Origin: Pachypanchax playfairii
Lineage: Eukaryota; Chordata; Actinopteri; Cyprinodontiformes; Aplocheilidae
Assembly (NCBI GenBank): GCA_006937955.1
Contig: SSNP01000121.1
Coordinates: 854,722-918,721, forward strand
DNA: 64,000 bases
Direction: 5' to 3'
Part shown: piece after piece, positions 58,801-64,000 of the stretch
How positions within the stretch are numbered: the stretch's first letter is position 1
How the letters are laid out: each line of letters opens with the position of its first letter
Program-made: the position numbers and the translations under genes
The notes under the pieces: model-generated
What the model was told of the DNA's origin: nothing
Databases searched by the model: none
What the model saw: only the letters and a program-made list of their open reading frames with translations

Positions 58801-61377
58801 TTTAATGTGCAACCAAGCTAAAGAAAAACTCTTAAGAGTATTAAATGTTCTGACAGTAAGGGACTAGACACACAGGAGGTGACAAACGACAGCAATCAGC
58901 GAAAGTCATTGCAGCCGCTTGGAAAACCTGACACACGGGAGGCGTCACGCGCCAGTGACACAAGCTAGTGACGTGCTCTGTTCCATGGTGAATGGTGAGT
59001 GTTCCATGGTTTTGATTGGCTGAGAGATTGGAGAGAATTTTCGAATATCAAAGCAGTTCAGGGGTGACAAAAAGCTAGATATGAAGTGTCATAAGATTTT
59101 GCTGGAGTAAAGGGAAATCTTACTTCTGACTTTGTTATGCGAGAGATGGAAAAAGCCGTAAATGGGTTCACTTCAATTCAAAATTTCCTCCATGTTTTCC
59201 TGGAGATGACCGAGAAGCATCCTGTCAGCTCATTGGTCAGTCAATGAAACCTCCGCTGATTGGTCCTTGTCGGAGCAACAGCAATGAAAAGTTTACATTT
59301 TCTTAACTTTCTGGGATCGCGTCGCAGGCCTGCGTGTGCACGGTACATGCATGAGCACAAAATTTCACATGCACAATTTTCGCTTTGTCCCGTTTGTCTC
59401 ATTGAAAATGAATGGAGAGGTAATGTCTCCTCCTGTGTGTCTAGCCCCTAAATCAATGAACTCATGACCTCAGCAGTGAAATATGGGATGTTTGTGTGAA
59501 TATAAAGTTAACATTAATGTAAATTTGTCTCAGTGATTCCTGCAGATGTTCAACAGACTATGCTGATTAAGCAAGAAGCTCCTGAAGAATGGAGACCTGC
59601 TATGGATCAGAAGATACAAGAGACCCTAAATATAAAGAAGGAAGAGGAGGAACTCTGGATCAGTCTGGAGGAAGAGCAGGTCAAGGGGAAGGAGGAGACT
59701 GATGCCACCAGGTTTCCCCTGACTGCAGTTTCTTTGAAGATGGTGAAGGATGAAGACAATCATTTGTTCCCACAGCTTCATCAACACCAGCCAGATAAAG
59801 ACAGAGATCTTCCAACCAGCAGCTCAACTGACCAGATGACATCGACACCTAGTGTAAACAACTTTGACTCCGCCTCTTCAGAAACTGAATTCAGTGAGGA
59901 TGATGAAGAGAATGAGGATGTGAACAATCCTGACTCTCAACTGCAACACGTGTCGGACTCTGGATCAATAACTGTAGACAATAACTATGACTGGATGGTG
60001 AGCAGGACAACAGGTGACAAGAAAATATTTAGCTGCTCTGAGTGTAATGAACAGTTTGTTTCTAAGTGGTCTTTACTTAGACATGTAACAAGTCATTCAA
60101 AAGTAAGTTCTTTAAGTTGTTCTAGTCTTAAGAATTTTAGAGTGAAGAATAATTTAAACTCACACATGAAAGAGAAGACAAGACAAAAATCATTTAGTTG
60201 TGATGAATGTGGTAAAAGATTTACCAGAAAAGTTAATTTAAACAGACATATGAGAATCCACACAGGTCAGAAACCTTTTTGTTGTGAGGTTTGTGGACGA
60301 AGCTTCAGTCAAAAGGAGCATTTAAACAGACATATGAGAATCCACACAGGCCAGAAACCATTTTATTGTGAGGTTTGTGGAGAAACCTTTAGTCTAAAGG
60401 GAAGTTTAAACACACACATGATAATCCACACAGGTCAGACCCCATATTGTTGTGAGGTTTGTGGACACATTTTTAGTGATAAGTCAAGTTTAAACACACA
60501 TATGAGGATCCACACAGGTCAGAAACCATATTGTTGTGAGGTTTGTGGACAAATTTTTAGTGATAAGTCAAGTTTAAACACACACATGAGAATCCACACA
60601 GGTCAGAAACCATATTGTTGTGAGGTTTGTGGACAAAGCTTTAGTGATAAGTCAAGTTTAAACACACATATGAGGATCCACACAGGTCAGAAACCATTTT
60701 GTTGTGAGGTTTGTGGACAAAGCTTTACTCGAAAGGGAAGTTTAAACACACACATGAGAATCCACACAGATCCGAAACCATTTTGTTGTGAGGTTTGTGG
60801 GCAAAGCTTTACTCGAAAGGGAAGGTTAAATACACACATGAGAATCCACGCAGGTCAGAAACCATTTTGTTGTGAGTTTTGTGGCCAAAGCTTTACTCGA
60901 AAGGGAAGTTTAAACACACATATGAGAATCCACACAGGTCAGAAACCATATCAGTGTGAGGTTTGTGGCCAAAACTTTAGACGAAAGGGAAATTTAAAAA
61001 CACACATGAGAATCCACACAGGTCAGAAACCATATCAGTGTGAGGTTTGTGAAAAACGGTTTAGTGAAAAGTCTACTCTAAATGCACATATCAGAATCCA
61101 CACAGGTCAGAAACCATTTTCTTGTGAGGTTTGTAGAAAAAGCTTTAATCAAATGGGACATTTAAACACACACATGAGAATCCACACAGGTCAGAGACCA
61201 TATTGGTGTGAGGTTTGTGGACAAAGCTTTAGTCGAAAGGGACATTTAAACACACATATGAGAATCCACACAGGTCAGAAACCATATTGGTGTGAGGTTT
61301 GTGAAAAACGGTTTAATGTAAAGTCTAATCTAAATAAACATATGAGAATCCATACAGACAGAAATTATGTTTCCTAG
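55832..61377 (+). CDS. poly-C2H2 zinc-finger protein, 15 intact fingers, 671 aa
   Basis: Probable DNA-binding transcription factor of the large fish-specific C2H2 family. Exon 1, 55832-56003 (57 codons plus G), uses donor TTAG/GTTTGT. Exon 2, 59534-61377, follows acceptor TTTGTCTCAG and carries the other two bases of a Val codon, so the phase matches. The N-terminus (MWRRQVKQQLDTKKEEN; SLDAVIKPNDQL) and acidic linker (IKQEAPEEW, EELWISLEEEQVKG) are as usual in this family; no KRAB or SCAN domain was seen. One isolated finger begins at about residue 223, a degenerate finger without cysteines follows (about 251-275), then 14 tandem fingers at about 278-665. Linkers are TGQKP with variants TDPKP and AGQKP. 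Fingers 5-7 are near copies. The 3.5-kb intron contains a Harbinger piece and a truncated TTAA element. Exon 1 is less certain than exon 2. Confidence 0.9.
58139..58560 (-). mobile_element. PIF/Harbinger remnant (HARBI1-like N-terminus)
   Basis: The minus-strand frame 58158-58412 reads MADHIERVAWLYLLQKAGQR, then FGEFNHLLQELRLDE and FQRYFHLSRALLDDLLLHSG. This is the N-terminal part of PIF/Harbinger nuclease-like proteins; the catalytic part is absent. The outer sequences AGCGGCATTTCAGCC (left) and GCGGCCGGCGTGAAC (right) may be terminal remnants. Confidence 0.75.
58580..58805 (-). mobile_element. TTAA family 1, truncated inverted copy
   Basis: The right part matches the family end (GGAATGGCCTCTTTAA) with TTAA at 58802-58805. 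Similarity stops near 58580, next to the Harbinger remnant. Confidence 0.8.
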
Positions 61378-61389
61378 TGAACATCGAGA

Positions 61390-62000
61390 CTCTAAGGCTA
61401 CATTCAGACTGCAGGCTGAAGTGACCCAAATCCAATTTTTTTTGCCCTTATGTGACCTGTATCTAATTTTTTTTTATGTCAGTCTGAACGACACGGATCC
61501 GATTTTTTTCAAATGCAACCCAGGCCACTTCAGCTTGTACTGATCTTTTGGCATGCGACTTCAGTCTGAACTGCCAGGTCACTTTCCATCCGACCTGTAC
61601 ATCATCAATATGGACATATGTCACTATTCTGCGTCGAGAAGGCGGGAGTGAAAAGAAAAGAAAAATAATGACAGACGATGCATAGAACAGTCAATAGGGA
61701 GAAACCGTCAAAAAGTCTTAGTGAATTAATATCTGGGGAGACAGATCTGTTCAGGCCAAACTTGAGGGTTGTTATCAGAACTATGTGGTTTTTTTTTAAT
61801 TCCAAAGAAATGGCAGAGTCAGGGTTTAAGCAAACCCACTCTAATGCTAAAGAATAAATAAGAAGTCTTCGAGCTAAATACGTGTGTGTGGCGTCACTGT
61901 TCCCTCTACTACGTATGCGTGACACATTCAAGATGCATTCTGTTCAGACATCAAGTCACATTCAGGTCACTTTGCATTGGCAATATGAATGACCTTGCAA
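61390..62000. repeat. probable hAT-type MITE
   Basis: It starts GGCTACATTCAGACTGCAGG and ends near ACATTCAGGTCACTTTGCAT, a pattern of imperfect inverted ends, with repeated 'GTGACC' and T-rich blocks inside. Borders are approximate and there is no coding capacity. Confidence 0.4.
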
Positions 62001-62008
62001 AAAGATCT

Positions 62009-63230
62009 GGGGGCGTATTCACAAAGACTCTTATCTTACCGCTAGGTGTTACTCCTAACTCGCGCTAAATGGTCTTACGTAGGAGTTGTCGTCTAAAACC
62101 TATTCACAAACGCACTAAGAGCTACTTTTACGTAGGATAAATCCCTAAAAGTAAGCTAAGAGTGACGTCCCGTTGCTATGGAAAACCTCATTTCCTATGC
62201 ATGAGTAAATAGACGGATAGCAGTGTGATTGGTTGTTGAATGACACGTGTGAAACCAGGAAATGGAAAACGTCAATGTTGATAAAAGCGTAATTATGAAC
62301 AGCGCAAATAGCAGAAATAATGCATGATGACATCTTTGTCGGCCACGAGACTGACACGTCATGCAACTTGCACACAATAGCCTACTTACAGAGAGGGTGA
62401 AGTTTAAAAACGTGAAATGCATCATATTATGCAACAGACTGGGGTCCTATTCAGGGTGTACCTTGCCTAACGCCTGCTGATAGCTGGGATAAGCTCCAGC
62501 ACCCCCTCCACGCGACCCTGAATTGGATGAAAGCGGTATAGATAATGGATGGATGGCTGCATCATATTAAGGGAGTGATTGCAAGTAGGCTGTAAACAAT
62601 TAGGCTGTCTAATGAGCACATCAGCCACATCTTAAATAGACCCCCCCACTACTGTGAAAAGCACCTCGTGAACTGAAAATAAGTGTCGAGAAAAGAACAA
62701 GGAAACCTAACTGGTCGCAGGACCAGTTATTACTACTGGCACAGTTGGTACTGAAGAGAAGGACGGTCCTCAAAGGGTGATTCGGAGCCAGGATTACGAA
62801 TAAGAAGAAAAGGGAGGCATGGGTGGAAATTAGCAGAAACATAAATGTATCTTATCCAGCGGTGTCTCAAACGGCAGAAGACTGAGAACAGATGGTATTC
62901 TCTACAGTCCCAGTGTCTGCTCAAGATCGCCGCTGATAAAAAGGATGCTACTGCAACAGGTAGGCAATGTCTGTCATATAGGCATCCCTACATATGTTGC
63001 ATAAATTGAAAGATGTGCTAAATATCTTAGTGTCGCTAAACATTTAATTTCTGGACTGATCGGGTTGTTACGTTTAGTTGGAGATGTGATTGCATCCCGC
63101 ACCAAATCTACAAAAAGTTCAATACCTTTACAATTTAGTCGGTATCCTTTGGTCAATTCAGAATCATCCAGAGTGTCCAACACATTGCGTCTGGCTGCAG
63201 CCATTTTGGGAGTCTTTGTGAATAGGTCTT
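62009..63230 (-). mobile_element. PIF/Harbinger element, decayed, with nested retroposon
   Basis: The ends share GGGCGTATTCACAAAGACTC (left) and, inverted, AGACCTATTCACAAAGACTC (right). Near the right end the minus-strand frame 62974-63204 reads MAAARRNVLDTLDDSELTKG, then RLNCKGIELFVDLVRDAI and SPTKRNNPISPEIKCLATLRYL. This is the N-terminal half of a HARBI1-like nuclease. The rest of the protein has decayed. Confidence 0.75.
62447..62558 (+). mobile_element. retroposon 3' tail nested in the Harbinger element
   Basis: The sequence TATTCAGGGTGTACCTTGCC, GCTGGGATAAGCTCCAGC, ACCCTGAATTGGATGAAAGC and a GGATGGATGG tail is a very common fish LINE/SINE 3' end. Confidence 0.75.
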
Positions 63231-63277
63231 AGGGAGTTGGGAGTCCTCTTGACTTCTTTTAAGGACTCCCAGACTTA

Positions 63278-64000
63278 GGAGCTACTACTACTACTACTAC
63301 TACTACTGTCATTTAGCAGACGCTTTTATCCAAAGCGACTTACATTGAGAGAACATACAAGCAAGAAATCAAAGAGAAGGAAACAATATAAGGAGGCGGA
63401 CTGTTTGGAGTCCAGTTTAATTCCGACGCTGATACATCAAGTGTATCTTTTTTTTTTTTTTAGTGAGATAAATTCTCAAATCGCTATCATAAATCATAAA
63501 TTAATCCCACATTAAGACTGAAAGTGTTTTTTAAAGAGGTGAGTCTTAAATCTGCTCTTAAAAGTAGCTGCCGACTCTGAGGATTGGACCGAGTTTGGTA
63601 GGTCATTCCACCATCGGGGGATAACAGAGGAGAAGAGTTTGGAACATGATCTCATGCCACGTTGTGGTGGAAGCGCTAGGCGTCTTTCAGCAGCTGAGCG
63701 TAGCTGACGCGTGGGAATGTAGGTTTGGATGAAGGAGTGAAGGTAAGTAGGAGCTGTGTGTGTTAGAGTCTGGTAAGCCAGAAGCAGAGCTTTGTATTTG
63801 ATGCGTGCTGCAACTGGAAGCCAGTGCAGGGAAATGAGCAGCGGAGTGACATGAGCCCTTTTGGGCTGGTTGAAGACCAGACGTGCTGCTGCGTTCTGAA
63901 TCATCTGCAGAGGTTTAACCGAGGACGCCGGAAGACCGGCCAGCAAAGAGTTGCAGTAGTCGATCCGGGACAAGACCAGGGCCTGGACCAGAAGCTGTGT
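63278..64000 (-). mobile_element. L2-like LINE, 3' part, continues beyond the window
   Basis: The minus-strand frame 63973-63512 reads SRIDYCNSLLAGLPASSVKP, then RLVFNQPKRAHVTPLLISLH and WLPVAARIKYKALLLAYQ, ending RFKTHLFKKHF. This is the reverse-transcriptase C-terminus of L2/CR1-group LINEs, open over 153 codons. The 3' end contains TCATTTAGCAGACGCTTTTA and CCAAAGCGACTTACAT, a conserved tail module, and stops in the (CTA)n tract at 63282-63307. Its 5' part lies right of the window. Confidence 0.85.

Overview
The window is vertebrate nuclear DNA from a ray-finned (teleost) fish. Genes have introns with GT-AG junctions, and most of the space between exons is repeats typical of teleosts: a Tc1 transposon, several LINE remnants, PIF/Harbinger pieces, TTAA-flanked non-autonomous elements and long CA tracts. 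The species cannot be named from the sequence alone.

Layout. (1) 2021-12296, plus strand: exons 2-10 of mrpl3, the mitochondrial large-subunit ribosomal protein uL3m. Its first exon was not found and probably lies left of the window. The third intron carries a complete Tc1/mariner transposon (3331-4932) with an uninterrupted 340-codon transposase and 200-bp inverted ends that differ at two positions. (2) 12380-29527: no recognisable host gene. This stretch holds purine-rich tracts, an L1-like LINE 3' end, three copies of one TTAA-flanked element (one with a LINE nested inside), a short TA-flanked MITE with a perfect internal hairpin, and a 4.2-kb minisatellite of a 14-bp unit that reads as a splice-donor/E-box motif about 300 times. 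(3) 42606-32987, minus strand: cspg5 (chondroitin sulfate proteoglycan 5 / neuroglycan C), five coding exons, 462 residues. It has a preserved internal splice donor that would give the known short isoform. Further downstream, 30055-29528 looks like an extra terminal coding exon in matching phase. (4) 44000-50800: repeats only. (5) 51636-50999, minus strand: an actinoporin-like gene (5' end not found). (6) 54192-about 52790, minus strand: a small zinc-finger-like gene of a family I cannot name, with two ETS-type sites just upstream of its start codon. (7) 55832-61377, plus strand: a poly-C2H2 zinc-finger gene, two exons, 671 residues, with 15 intact fingers. (8) 61390-64000: MITE, PIF/Harbinger remnant, and the 3' part of an L2-like LINE that runs off the right edge.

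The host genes are independent and do not form a pathway: mitochondrial translation (mrpl3), a neural membrane proteoglycan (cspg5), a putative membrane-active secreted or cytosolic protein (actinoporin-like), and two zinc-finger genes. mrpl3 and cspg5 converge, with the minisatellite between their 3' ends. The strongest candidates for something new are the putative alternative cspg5 terminal exon, the splice-donor-like minisatellite with its 490-bp higher-order period, the apparently intact Tc1 element, and two distinct families of TTAA-flanked elements.
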